From positions 1,736,001 to 1,800,000 of the forward strand of contig JANHCV010000007.1 in the NCBI GenBank assembly GCA_025594325.1: 64,000 nucleotides of DNA, in the 5' to 3' direction. This DNA comes from Blastocladiella emersonii ATCC 22665. Taxonomy: Eukaryota > Blastocladiomycota > Blastocladiomycetes > Blastocladiales > Blastocladiaceae. The notes beneath the pieces were generated by a model. That model had not been told where the DNA came from and ran no database searches. It worked only from the letters and a program-made list of their open reading frames with translations. How positions within the stretch are numbered: position 1 is the first letter of the stretch; each line of letters begins with the position of its first letter. Positions 43,111 to 52,382 of this stretch are shown here, piece after piece. The position numbers were made by a program, and so were the translations under genes.

Positions 43111-44836
43111 ATCTAGGAAGGAGTCGAGCGCTTGCACTTGCGCAGCGAATGACTTTGAGACAAAACTCGCGCGGCGCGTCCTTGACTCTCAACTCGCAAC
43201 ACCGATCATCGCTGCCTTTGTCCTCCATAGTCGCGTTTGGAATAAATCAAGCAGTTCACTTGACTATGTCTCAGTCGTGCATCAGCGCGTCGCACAGGCG
43301 GGTCGGGAGAACTGTGGTTCAAGTGAGCAAACAGGGAGCACCACACATGCAGTGTGACCAACGAAGTGGGAAGGGGAGAGGGCCAGGGGCATTGATTCCC
43401 TTGAGGCGGTGTGCAGGATCGGCGTCAAGGAACGTGAAAATGGAGCTGTTGAAGAGCTGTACGGGCACGACAGGGATCAAGGTTGCGGGTGCCTGCCAGT
43501 GTGCCTTCAAGCGGGAGCGAGGTCGTAAGCAGGCGTGATCACGACGTTGTGGCGCTGCCAACAATCCTGCAGGACGGATCAGCGAGTTCCATCTCGCACA
43601 TCTCACCACGTAGCAGGTCGGGCAGAGCAGCGACGGCCAGGATCCACAGCTGTTTTGAGATCGTTTGACCACGGAACCACGCGGCAAGGGAGTTGCAGCG
43701 TGTCAGTGATGAGATCTTCAGACCTGCGTTGTGTATGCTTGACAAGAGGGGAGGAGGCATGGTCCAACGCAACGCGGTGAACCTGCCAAGCAAGGCGGTG
43801 GTCAAGCGCACGTGAGGATCGGTGGCGTTTGTTTTGGGCGAAGTCCTTTGCTTGGTTGCCACCGCCGACCGCCCACCCTCGCCGCCGCCGACTTCCTCTC
43901 TCCTCCCCCACCACTCGCCCTTCCCCCCAAATCCCCTACAACGCATCCAACTCCATGCACTTGCTCCAGGACTGCATCAGGCACATCGCCATGGCCTGCG
44001 CCGGGTACGAGACAGACCCTCCCTGCGCCATTGTGTGCACGCCACCTTGCCACCTCGCACGGCCGCCACCAACTGCTGCCTCACGCCGCACCGCTGATCG
44101 TCGCATCGGCCTGCCCTCGCTGACGCTTTGTTCGTGCACTCGCTGTCCAGGTCCCGCTGCTTCTGATGCTGCACGCCCAAGTTGCGTGACGACACCTATA
44201 CAACTTGCGGTCTCCCTGATCACTGCTGACGCCGGCGACGTGGCCGCCCTCGTCAATCCCGGTGTCGTGCCCTTTGTCAAGCTCGCAACAGCGTGCAGCC
44301 GCAAGCACGTGGCACTGCGTGTCGTTCTCAGCTGTAGCTTTAGCAAAGCTGAGTTTCTGTGGGAGCAATTGAAACCTATCAGGCATATCAACCTTGCTCT
44401 TGTGGTCACATGAGTGGCTCAGTGACCGTTTTCGATTTTTGTCGCGCAACGAGTTCCGTTGTTTTTCGCTTTCACTTCATTCCGACCCCTGCAACGTAAA
44501 TCTGGACTGTGCTTTGCCTAGTCCCCAACAGTTCGAGGCTGTTCACTTCGAGGGGAGCGAGGTCCTGTGCAGCGGTTCCCGTGCGCAGGCGCGACAAGAC
44601 GGACCTCGCTTGAAACTGACTGTTCAGCATCACGTGACCTGACATCAATCCTGTCTGGCTGCATTTTCGCGCCCTTGGAAGCTCTCCCACTCCACGCCCG
44701 CTCGCTCGCGCTTGCCGCTGCTCGTTGACGCTCTTTGAGACCTCCTGTGCTGACCAGCTCTTTACCCGCCACTCCTACCCCATGCAGCGCTTAATACTTC
44801 GCGATCCGGCGTCTGCCTGGCCGCCATGCGGCCACA
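43111..44836. other. 1.7-kb interior stretch, no gene recognised
   Basis: Several open frames on both strands, including a minus-strand one at about 43800-43540 with CNSLAAWFRGQTISKQLWIL, look moderately protein-like but match nothing I know. No intron chain could be built. The right end must hold the promoter of the gene at 44896. Confidence 0.35.
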
Positions 44837-44843
44837 TATAAAG
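44837..44843 (+). promoter_or_regulatory. TATA box
   Basis: TATAAAG, 53-59 bp upstream of the ATG at 44896, is followed by a CT-rich leader ending CAACACC. It is one of the clearest TATA-type promoters in the window. Confidence 0.65.
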
Positions 44844-44895
44844 GCGCGCGGGCCGCCGCTGACAGTCCTTGCTCTCCTCTACCACTCGCAACACC

Positions 44896-46426
44896 ATGAA
44901 CTTCTCTCCCACGTTCTCGCTGCGCTGCTCGTTGCGCTTCACGGTTCTCTCCAAGCTTTGTCTCCGCCGTCAAGCCCCTTCCTCTTCTTCAACATTGAGA
45001 TCCCTGTCCACTACTCGCCTGGTGTTCCCCTCATCAACGCCAACGCCTCGACCAATCCGCTCGGCTTGCTGCAGGCCACGGCTGCCGCGTACCGCGGCAG
45101 CCTGCTTGTTGGCAACTTGTACAAGGCCAACGGCTTCATCAAGATTGACGTGTGCCCGTCCGTGACGGCTCCAACCTTTGACGCCCCCAAGACGCTCGTG
45201 TTCTACCCGGTCGCTTCCAGCCTGCTCGGTCAACTTGACCCCGCCATCCGCTACCCCGACCCCGCAATCATCAGCGGCCTGTTCACCTTTGGTTTGGTCG
45301 TCCTCATTGATTTGTTCCCTCACCGCGCTCACACACATCTCCCACTTCTAGGCGGCGGCAAGACGTTCGCCATGTGCCAACCCACGCTTGAACTGGCCCA
45401 GCCCATGACCATCATGAATGGCACGTTGCAGTTCCTCAACCCGATGCACCGTGGCCAGCCTGCTCCCCGCGCAACCACATGGTCCATGAGCTGTGTGATC
45501 CCGACCAACCGGTACGTCCTGATCCGCTGTTTGACTCTTCTGCGAATCTTCTCACTCACAAATCGATGTGCAGTGTGCATGGCAGTAAGGGCCTGTGGGT
45601 GACAGGCAAGACCATGCTTGTCTCTGGCCCGCTGTTCTGCGGCTTCGAGGGTGCGGCTAACGACAACCACTTCACCATGTCCTCGTCCGTCGCCTTCTTC
45701 ATCACCAAGATGCGGTCAGTCGCCACTGCGACGGCTCCGCCTCCTTTGCAGGGCCCCAACGGTCCGCCCATGTTCACGGCCGGTCCCTCGTCGCCCGCCA
45801 AGATGGTTCCCGGCGCTGCGGCCGCGCCCGCTGCGCTCGTCCCGCTCATGGCCGCGTGCACCACCTGCTCGCCGACTTCCACCTCGGCGTCCGTCAACGC
45901 GCCGTCGGGCGGCACCACGTTGGGCAGCACCACGTCCGGCAGCGCCACAACGCCGTCGGGACCTGCGGCGTCGGCCATCGTCCAGGAGCTTGACATCAAC
46001 CTGCAGGAGTGGGACGACGTCGGCAGCGAGTCCGACATGACCGTGGTTCCCGCGTCGTCGTCCGCCGTGACCAAGAACAAGAACATCACCAAGATCGTCG
46101 TCGACTCGGAGGCCGATGAGGAGGTCGACGCCAACGAGGAGGAGAGCGAGTGCAAGTCGGGCCCGTCGTCGTTGTCAAGCCGCGCGCGCAAGATGGCCAC
46201 CAAGGCCAAGGGCTGCGACAAGAACAAGACGGTCAAGACCCCGCCGGCCTCGCCCACCAAGCGTACCCGCACGTCAGCCGTCAAGGGCAAGTCCGGCGCT
46301 GCCGTCCCTGCCGCCCAAGACAACGACGAGGCCGACGACGACGACTTGGCGACCCCGCCGGCCTCGCCAACCAAGCGCGCGCGTTGCGGTCCCGCCAAGG
46401 GCAAGGGCAAGGACCGCTCGGCCTGA
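44896..46426 (+). CDS. Unknown four-exon gene within the AGATCT-bounded segment
   Basis: The exons 44896-44912, 44975-45291, 45352-45511 and 45574-46426 give 448 residues with every phase preserved. Residues 1-200 look like a folded globular domain (IEIPVHYSPGVPLINANAST, LLVGNLYKANGFIKIDVCPS, VFYPVASSLLGQLDPAIRYP, GKTFAMCQPTLELAQPM, GKTMLVSGPLFCGFEGAAND). Residues 230-448 are low-complexity: Ala/Pro/Thr/Ser-rich, an acidic patch (EADEEVDANEEESE), then two repeats of the form TPPASPTKR-R among Lys-rich stretches, typical of a nuclear, DNA- or chromatin-associated tail. I do not recognise the domain. It has no helicase, nuclease or transposase motif. The first donor (GTTCTC) is atypical, so the N terminus is the least certain part. 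No disabling mutation is seen, unlike everything around it. Confidence 0.65.
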
Positions 46427-46640
46427 TCCTGATCCTGTTCCTTCCTTCGTTTCTTTCGAAAATACTTCCGCTGTCTGATATATTCCAAACTCTTTTTCTT
46501 CCAACTGGTTACTACTCGAATTTGTGAGGTGCTCGTCGACTGGCGAGCTCAAAGAGTTTACCCCTGAACTCTGAGAACGCGTTTCAAAGACGCGTTGCGT
46601 GACGCGTCGCGTCGGCGCTCGCGTTCGTGTTCTCACAACA

Positions 46641-46853
46641 ATGACCCTGAACAAGGTCATTGCCGACTTCGGCGACCCCAAGCTCCCGCATCGTTTTCCT
46701 GCCCGGTACCCGTACATGGTCCTCTCTCGAGCGCGCAGGACCGAGGACATCCTCATCATCCAGTTCAACAGTCGGGTTCTTGTGCAGAAGGCATTACAGC
46801 ACGTGGCGAAGGACATGGAGCGACTGTCCCTGCTGAGCAGGATTGAGAATTGA
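46641..46853 (+). pseudogene. Pif1-like helicase C-terminal fragment (divergent type)
   Basis: A plus-strand frame of 70 codons reads TLNKVIADFGDPKLPHRFPA, then RYPYMVLSRARRTEDILIIQ and a helical tail to a TGA at 46851-46853. This is the motif V/VI region of a Pif1-like helicase, including the Y-M-V-L-S-R-A-R arginine-finger motif. It differs clearly from copies 1 and 2 on the other strand (RFLYMILSRVRGG), so it belongs to another lineage. Nothing upstream supplies the other motifs in a joinable frame. It may be a fragment, or the last exon of a gene whose other exons I cannot see. Confidence 0.6.
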
Positions 46854-46923
46854 TAAACTACTTCACTTTCACCAACTGAAACAGTCTCAAGAAGCCAAGT
46901 AAAGCTACAGCTGAGACCCAAGT

Positions 46924-47724
46924 GTGTGCGCAGCACACACACCTAGTTGCCGTGATCGAGGTCCCGTACAACGTGCGGCGCGCGCGTCAACGGTGCCCAG
47001 CAACCGCAAGTACGAGGTTCTGCTCGGTATCACTTTTGACCTGACCCGCTGGACAACACGGTACGTGTGCGGCCGTCCGCGTCAGGCTGCCACCCGACCA
47101 GCGATCTGACCCTGACCGCCCCGCCTACAGAACCTACGTCCGTGACATTATCAAGCTGCTCGCCCACGGCACCCTCTCGTGCACCCTAGGCGACCGGCCC
47201 CCCTCCTCGAATCGTACGTGCTCTCTTTGCGTGTTTGGCCGCGCGCGCTAACGCCACCGCTGGCCGACGTAGCAAGGCTGCTCGGGCCGCTCCTGTTCGC
47301 CGTCGTGGATCGACTCGCGCCTCACCGCACGCCCGTCGACATGGTCGCGTGCATCATGGTGTGCCTCATCAAGCTGGTACGCGTCACGCACAATCTTCAC
47401 TCGCTTTGTAGCTCACACTTGGGCGCGCCTGTGTAGATTGCTCCCGTGGTCCAGTCGTACGTGCAGGGGTCGGCGGCGCCCATTATGGATGTCAACATGT
47501 TCCGCCGCAGCTACTTCTGCTCGCTGGTCTCGATCATCGAGCGCCGCCAAACCGCTTGCCCGCTCGTCCGCATGATCACGGAGGAGGTCCAGCGCCGGTC
47601 GTTCACCAAGTCCACCGCTGCTGCCGCTGCCGCTGCGACCGCAGCCTCGGCGGCGGGTGCCCTAGGCGCGAGTCCGTACGAAGTCGCGCTGGATAGTGAC
47701 GACGACGACGATGACGACGCGTAG
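46924..47724 (+). CDS. Unknown multi-exon gene, 5' end undefined
   Basis: Four exons can be chained with consistent phase: up to 47060, 47131-47213, 47273-47376 and 47437-47724. The introns are 59-70 nt and have GTACG donors. The product reads SNRKYEVLLGITFDLTRWTT, TYVRDIIKLLAHGTLSCTLG, RLLGPLLFAVVDRLAPHRTP, VDMVACIMVCLIKL, YVQGSAAPIMDVNMFRRSYF and CSLVSIIERRQTACPLVRMI, then an Ala run and an acidic DDDDDDDA tail. No ATG lies in frame upstream. A neighbouring frame reads VAVIEVPYNVRRARQR, so either an exon is missing or a frameshift has broken the 5' end. The family is not recognised. The stop codon is only 17 bp from the right AGATCT block. Confidence 0.5.
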
Positions 47725-47740
47725 ATTTGATGCACAATAC

Positions 47741-48046
47741 AGATCTGTTTCTCACTCATCGAACTCTCCCGTTGTGTGCTGAGACCTCTCGCTTGGCGAA
47801 GATCGCTTGAAAATCTCACAGATCTCCTCAGCGGCGGGGAATCTACGTTCGCTGCGAAGATCTATCGGTCTGAACGGAGTCGAGCTCAGCCGGACGGGAG
47901 GCATCGATCTATGGTGAGATCTATAGAAAACATAGGTTTGCAGTGGATTTCTACCTAGATCTTTCCCAGCTATTTTGGCCCCCGAAACCCTCAGATCTAT
48001 GAGAGATCTAGCTGGATCTCTTCGAGAACTTAACCCCCAATTTCCC
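47741..48046. repeat. Right AGATCT-rich terminal block
   Basis: Seven AGATCT palindromes and two further GATCT words lie within about 270 bp. The block ends, on the minus strand, with the TIR-like GGGAAATTGGGGGTT. Confidence 0.65.
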
Positions 48047-49179
48047 ACTGCGGTTCATGTCACCAAAGAGCGCTTCGTTTCAGCGTAGCTTAACGCCGAT
48101 ACGAGAAACGGATGTCGCCCAGCCTCGCTGAAAATCGTTCTCCGTAGCCAGCGCCAGGCGCTCGAAGGAGCGAAGCGTGCATTTGACGAAATAGAGCCGT
48201 TAGTGGGCCGCTGAGCGTGACGACGATCCCGAGAGACATGATGCAGCCAGTCCCAAGCACTTTCGAGCGAGAGTATACATGGTCTATAAGTGCGTGCGGA
48301 GATCCAGCGTGCGCGGCAGTTGAAGCGTACAGGTGCAGGGTGCGAGAGGAAGGTTGAGCACGATGCACGGAAGGCTGAGGAGATGACGGAGATGGTGATG
48401 GACACGGCGAAGGAGGTAGACGCAGAAGGGAGGAAAGGGTGTATAACGACGGCTAATAGTAGCAGCGATCCAGAACAAAACCAGAGGGAGCGGAGACGCT
48501 CGCTTGAGGTGAGCGTGCGACCCCGCGGCGAGGCAGTCCGCCGGCGGTGACTGGAAGTGTGGCGCCGCCGGCGCGTGCCACTCGCGTGATTGCCCGACGC
48601 GTCTCTCGCGGTCGGGCCAGCGTGCGCGTGTGTACTTGAACTGCGGCGGTGACTCGACGCCTTGACCGCGACACCGCACGTGCGGTCGTCACTCAAGTGC
48701 GCCGATCGCACGACTCGACTCGCACTTCGCTCACCGCTCGTAGGCGACCTCTCACACAGTCGCACACTTTCGAAGACTGAGAGAGGCTTCTCGATCCGCG
48801 AGTCCCCTACGCGATCACCGTCGCGCGCTCGTCCGAGTCCGCGCCGCGAGACGCGCTGCGCCACCATCTGATCCGCCTGATGCCCGACGCCCTGCCCGAC
48901 GCCACCCGACCCAACCGTTTTGCTCTGTTTCTTCCGGCGGCGCCACGCCCTGCCCATCAGATAGCGCAAGCGTCGCGTTCCTGTTCCGTGTTTCCGAGCT
49001 TCGCGTCGCCGTCGCCGGGCCCGAGTTCGTCCGACGCTTCTATTCTGGCACTCGCCGCTGACCAACCTCGAGGTGACCGTTGCGGTCCACCTGGCCATAC
49101 AAAAGGCGGGGGCGGGGCCTCGTTCAGGTCCCCGCTCTCTCAACGAACCTCGAAGCAGCAACGTAACATTACGATCATC
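48047..49179. other. 1.1-kb intergenic stretch before the methyltransferase gene
   Basis: No gene is supported. A long minus-strand open frame runs through here and into the next gene, but it reads Arg/Ser-rich antisense sequence without a domain. The last 100 bp contain TACAAAAGG (about 49093), a possible TATA-like element for the gene at 49180. Confidence 0.4.
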
Positions 49180-49977
49180 ATGGCCAGTCTCCAGCACCTC
49201 GAGGGCACCGACACCACGGCGTATGTCCCTCGCCTCCCGCCCGCGATCCTCCCACACGCACCTGACGTCTGATCGCGACCGTGTAGCACCGACAACGTGG
49301 CGTACATCCAGACCCACGCGACGCGCGGCGACCCGGCGTCGGTGCTGACGGCCATGGACGCGTTCGCGCGGTCGCGCGGCGGCCTGATGCACGTGGGCGA
49401 CGACAAGGGCCCCCTCGTCGTGGAGCGGATCCTGGGCCAGTGGACGCCGACGACGGCGTCGGACGACGAACCCCTCGTCATGGTCGAGCTGGGCGCGTTC
49501 CTGGGCTACTCGGCGGTGCTGCTGGCGTCGGCGCTGCGCGCCAAGTTCCCGACGCGCAAGGTGATCCGGTACCTGTCGTTCGAGGTGGACCCCACGCGCG
49601 TGGCGGCGGCGCAGGCGGCGGCCGACTGGGCGGGGCTCGGCGACATTGTGCGCGTGTGCCACGGGTCGCTCGAGCAGCAGCTGGCGCCCGGCGGCGCGCT
49701 GGCCGACGTGCCGCGCGTCGACCTGTGCTTCATCGACCACTGGAAGCAGCTGTACAAGGCGGACGCGGAGCGGCTGGTCGCCAGCGGCAAGCTGGTGCCC
49801 GGGTCGGCGCTGATTGCCGACAACGTGATCACGCCCGGCGCGCCCGAGTACCTGGCGTATATCCGCGCGCACAAGCGGTTCGACTCGGTGCACTACCCGA
49901 CGGTCCTCGAGTACACGGACGGCAAGGTCGCGGACGGGATCGAGGTCAGCGTGTTCCGCGCCACGGACCGCGCGTGA
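49180..49977 (+). CDS. COMT: Catechol O-methyltransferase-like SAM-dependent methyltransferase
   Basis: Two exons (49180-49220 and 49287-49977) give 243 residues. The SAM-binding motif I is VELGAFLGYSAVLLA (about residue 80), the acidic ribose-binding position is FEVDPTRVAAA, and the metal/substrate-binding positions are FIDHWKQLYKAD (about 163, with the catalytic Lys) and ADNVITPGAPEY (about 190, the Asp-Asn pair). All are in the order of mammalian soluble COMT, with a length close to its 221 residues plus a short N-terminal extension. The enzyme should methylate a catechol hydroxyl using a divalent metal. The natural substrate in a fungus is unknown, perhaps plant-derived catechols. There is no signal peptide, so it should be cytosolic. 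The intron is 66 nt. Confidence 0.9.
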
Positions 49978-50043
49978 GGTCGCGGTGTTTCACGTGAGGA
50001 AGACTGTACAATATAACAAGAGGAAACGGTTCTGTGTATCTAG

Positions 50044-50566
50044 CTACTCTGCCGCCTCCTCGGCCCGCTTGGCCCCGCGCACGTACTTGGTGTGGCTCCC
50101 GCGGACCGCGAGCTCGCCTTGCTCCGTCAAGATGCGGACCGACGTGAAGGCGAGCGACTTGCCGACGCGGTCGGCCTCGGCGACGATACGCAGCGTGTCG
50201 CCGTTGCGCGCGGCAGCGGTGAGGTACGACACGGCGAGGTCCGACGACACGCCCGTGGTGGCGAACCCGAGCGCGCCGATCGACAGCGACCCGGCAATGT
50301 CGACGAGCGTCGCGGACATGCCGCCGTGCAGGGCGCCGTGCAGGTTCTATCCCGCAGGTGTGAGGGCGGCTTAGGGAGAGGGTCAGAGGGTGCAAGAGTA
50401 CCAGGTGGTGCGGCTCGACACGCATCGAGCACTCGACGCGGCCCGCGGGCGTCGCCGTCTCGACCCTGAGCCCGCTCAGCAGCAGGGCGTTGAACCCGCC
50501 CTTGGCGACGCACGCGGCGAGGTACGCGCGGGCGTGTTGCAGGGACTTGGTGCAGTGGGCATGCAT
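50044..50566 (-). CDS. Hotdog-fold acyl-CoA thioesterase (ACOT13-like), paralogue A
   Basis: Two exons, 50566-50402 and 50346-50044, give 155 residues. The 4HBT/PaaI-type hotdog core is shown by NLHGALHGGMSATLVDIAGS (Asn56 and Asp71 correspond to the catalytic pair of human ACOT13), SYLTAAARNGDTLRIVAEAD and AFTSVRILTEQGELAVRGSH. The length is close to ACOT13 (140). Such enzymes hydrolyse medium- to long-chain acyl-CoAs, as homotetramers, in cytosol or mitochondria. The gene lies downstream of a second copy on the same strand with 15 bp between that copy's stop and this start codon, so the two are very tightly packed. The intron is 55 nt. Confidence 0.88.
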
Positions 50567-50581
50567 TCGCTCCGTATATTC

Positions 50582-51198
50582 TCAAGAACTCAGGGTAGCA
50601 GGGTCGACGCGCTCGACGCCGCGGACGTACTTGGTGTGGCTGCCGCGCACCGCGAGGGTTCCGTCGGTGGTCATGATGCGGACCGAGGTGAAGGCGAGAG
50701 TCTTGCCCATGCGGTCGGCGTCGGCGACGATGCGCAGGGTGTCGCCGGCGCGCGGGGCGGCCAGGTACGAGACTTGGATGTCGGCGGAGACGCCCGTCGC
50801 GCTGTACCCCAAGGCGCCGACGGCGAGCGAGCCCACGATGTCGACGAGCGTCGCGCTCACGCCGCCGTGCAGGGTGCCGTTCAGGTTCTAGGCGAAGCGA
50901 GGGGGTGTATTGGTGACTGTGGGCGGGCGCAGGGAGGGTGGCGGACGTACGAGGTGGTGCTGCTCGACCGGCATCGTGCACGCGACGTGGCCAGCGGGGT
51001 CGGCGTCCTCGACGTGAAGCTACACGTCCCACGGGTCAGCACTTGCGCCCGCACAACTGCCTCAGCGCGACAGCGTACCCGACTGAGCACGACGGCGTCG
51101 TACCCCTGCTTGGCGAGACAGTCGCGCAGGATGGTGCGGGTGTTTTGCAGCGACTGGGCGCGCGTGAGGGTGCGAGCGGCGGCGGCGAGCGGGGTCAT
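50582..51198 (-). CDS. Hotdog-fold acyl-CoA thioesterase (ACOT13-like), paralogue B
   Basis: Three exons, 51198-51079, 51019-50951 and 50887-50582, give 164 residues. The core NLNGTLHGGVSATLVDIVGS (catalytic Asn64 and Asp79 by alignment), SYLAAPRAGDTLRIVADADR and AFTSVRIMTTDGTLAVRGSH is closely similar to the neighbouring copy, so the pair is a tandem duplication. The last intron is at the same position in both. Copy B has one extra intron in the first half. Its only usable ATG (51196-51198) overlaps the TGA of the upstream SEN15 gene in an ATGA arrangement. The N terminus (LAAAARTLTRAQSLQNTR) could be a weak mitochondrial signal. Confidence 0.86.
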
Positions 51199-51807
51199 TG
51201 TGGCGGCGGGGAGGGAGGAGCGAGCAGCACGACGGCGGGTTCGGCTTCGTCGTCGGGGCTCTTCTGCAGCAGGGCGCCGAGGACGGGGAACGGGTCGAGC
51301 GAGGTGCCCGCGCGGACGTGGAAGTAGATGGTGGTCGAGTCTGGGCTGCACACGGCGAGGATAAGGTTTGGTGGCGGGTCGGTGTGGCCCGCGGACGCGA
51401 GGGCGGCGAGGGACTCGTCGATGCTACACCGCGCTCGGGCGTGAGTTGGAGCGCATGCTTGGCGGAGTGGGCGGGACACATACGCGCCGAGCGGAAAGCG
51501 GGTCAGCATCGGCCACGCGAGGATCCAGTATTCGGCCGTGTCGGGGTGCAGCTGCGCGAGGACGAGGCACTGCGGCAGGCCGGGCACGACGATCGGTTCG
51601 GCCGACGCCCAGAAGCGCGCTATGCGGCTCTCTGCGTGTCAGCGTGCGTCTCTCAGAGCGGGAGCGGCGCCGAGTACCGTAGCGCAGGTCGGCGAGGACC
51701 TGGGCGACGTGGGCGGCGTGGCGCGGGGCCTTGGCGAGGGCGGCCGAGTCGGCGTCGTGGTGGCGGCCTCGGTGCGGGCCCGGCGTGGCCGTGTCGGGAG
51801 CGTTCAT
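51195..51807 (-). CDS. SEN15: tRNA-splicing endonuclease subunit Sen15
   Basis: Three exons, 51807-51678, 51619-51478 and 51423-51195, give 166 residues. The Sen15 fold is recognised from HVAQVLADLRYARFWASAEP (the helix and W after the tyrosine), VVPGLPQCLVLAQL, and NLILAVCSPDSTTIYFHVRA, matching the family pattern L-A-I-V-x-x-D-S-T-I-V-Y-Y. Sen15 is the structural, non-catalytic subunit that pairs with Sen34 in the TSEN complex, which excises tRNA introns. The Asp/His-rich N terminus is variable in the family. The donor of intron 2 (TATGT|GTCCCG) was chosen by phase, so a few residues around 90 are uncertain. The stop codon overlaps the next gene's start. Confidence 0.78.
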
Positions 51808-52382
51808 GGGCCTACGTTTGCGTGGCGCTGAGAGAGGGAGAGAACGAGCGACGCGGCGGTCATTTGCACGTTGAGTCGGCGGCGCGTGGGGCGCTCGTGA
51901 CGCGTCGCCGCTCCCAACGGCCGCGTTCGGCTGCGCATCGCTCGCCCTCCCTCTCTCACTTCCCGTTCCCCATAACGCTGAATGTATCATACGCTGCCTG
52001 CCGTGTAACTGGCAGCAACACGCACCCCACGCATCGACTCGAACGGACTCCCGAATCGGGCGCCCCCACCCCATTCCCCAGCACAGCTGAGCTCCGCCCC
52101 GGCAGCCCCCCTCGGCCCGGGCGAGCTCTCGACACGGTGCTCGGCCACTCCAGCGCATCCGCTCCGCGCGCCGCTGACGCCCGCCTGCTCCTGCCCGCGG
52201 CTCCCACGCCGCCGCCTTCGCGTTCCCCGACGCGCGACCCACCCCCGCGCACCACCACCACCGCCCTCTCGACGTGGTTCCGCCCGCCCGCCGCACTCCT
52301 CCGCCTCGTCCTGCGCGTGACCGCGCGCCGCCGCCGCCGCGCCGCCAAGTTCGCCGCGAGACCGTCCCCGTCGGGCCTTGAG
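51808..52382. promoter_or_regulatory. Divergent intergenic region between SEN15 and the sorting nexin gene
   Basis: This 575-bp stretch separates divergent genes. The frame of the sorting nexin is open upstream through all of it, but the translation is Arg/Pro-rich with no family similarity, so it is taken as promoter and leader. A GT-rich or TATA element was not identified. Confidence 0.4.

Larger units (their letters stand above)
42931..48046. mobile_element. Candidate DNA element with inverted AGATCT-rich ends and cargo genes
   Basis: The left end reads GGGAAATGGGGGGTC (42931-42945). The right end, on the opposite strand from 48046, reads GGGAAATTGGGGGTT, matching at 13 of the first 14 positions. 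The next 150-300 bp at both ends are crowded with AGATCT (at least four copies in 42970-43110, seven in 47741-48010) and further GATC words. The left end lies directly against helicase sequence. Inside are an intact-looking four-exon gene, a helicase C-terminal fragment and a second multi-exon gene. No transposase was recognised and no target duplication flanks the ends, so this is a candidate only. Confidence 0.5.

Noticed and set aside
43540-43800. Minus-strand frame with CNSLAAWFRGQTISKQLWIL as a transposase
   Set aside because: It looks protein-like but matches no transposase family I can name, and no exons extend it.
42925-48055. Target-site duplication around the AGATCT-bounded segment
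   Set aside because: Bases before 42931 (GACATC) and after 48046 (ACTGCG) do not match at 2-10 bp, so a clean insertion cannot be claimed.
48055-49893. 612-codon minus-strand open frame over the methyltransferase gene
   Set aside because: It runs antisense through the conserved COMT exon and has no recognisable motif.
51198-52382. Extension of the sorting nexin frame by 395 codons upstream
   Set aside because: The region is antisense to SEN15 and its translation shows no domain. The family N terminus and Kozak context favour 52383.
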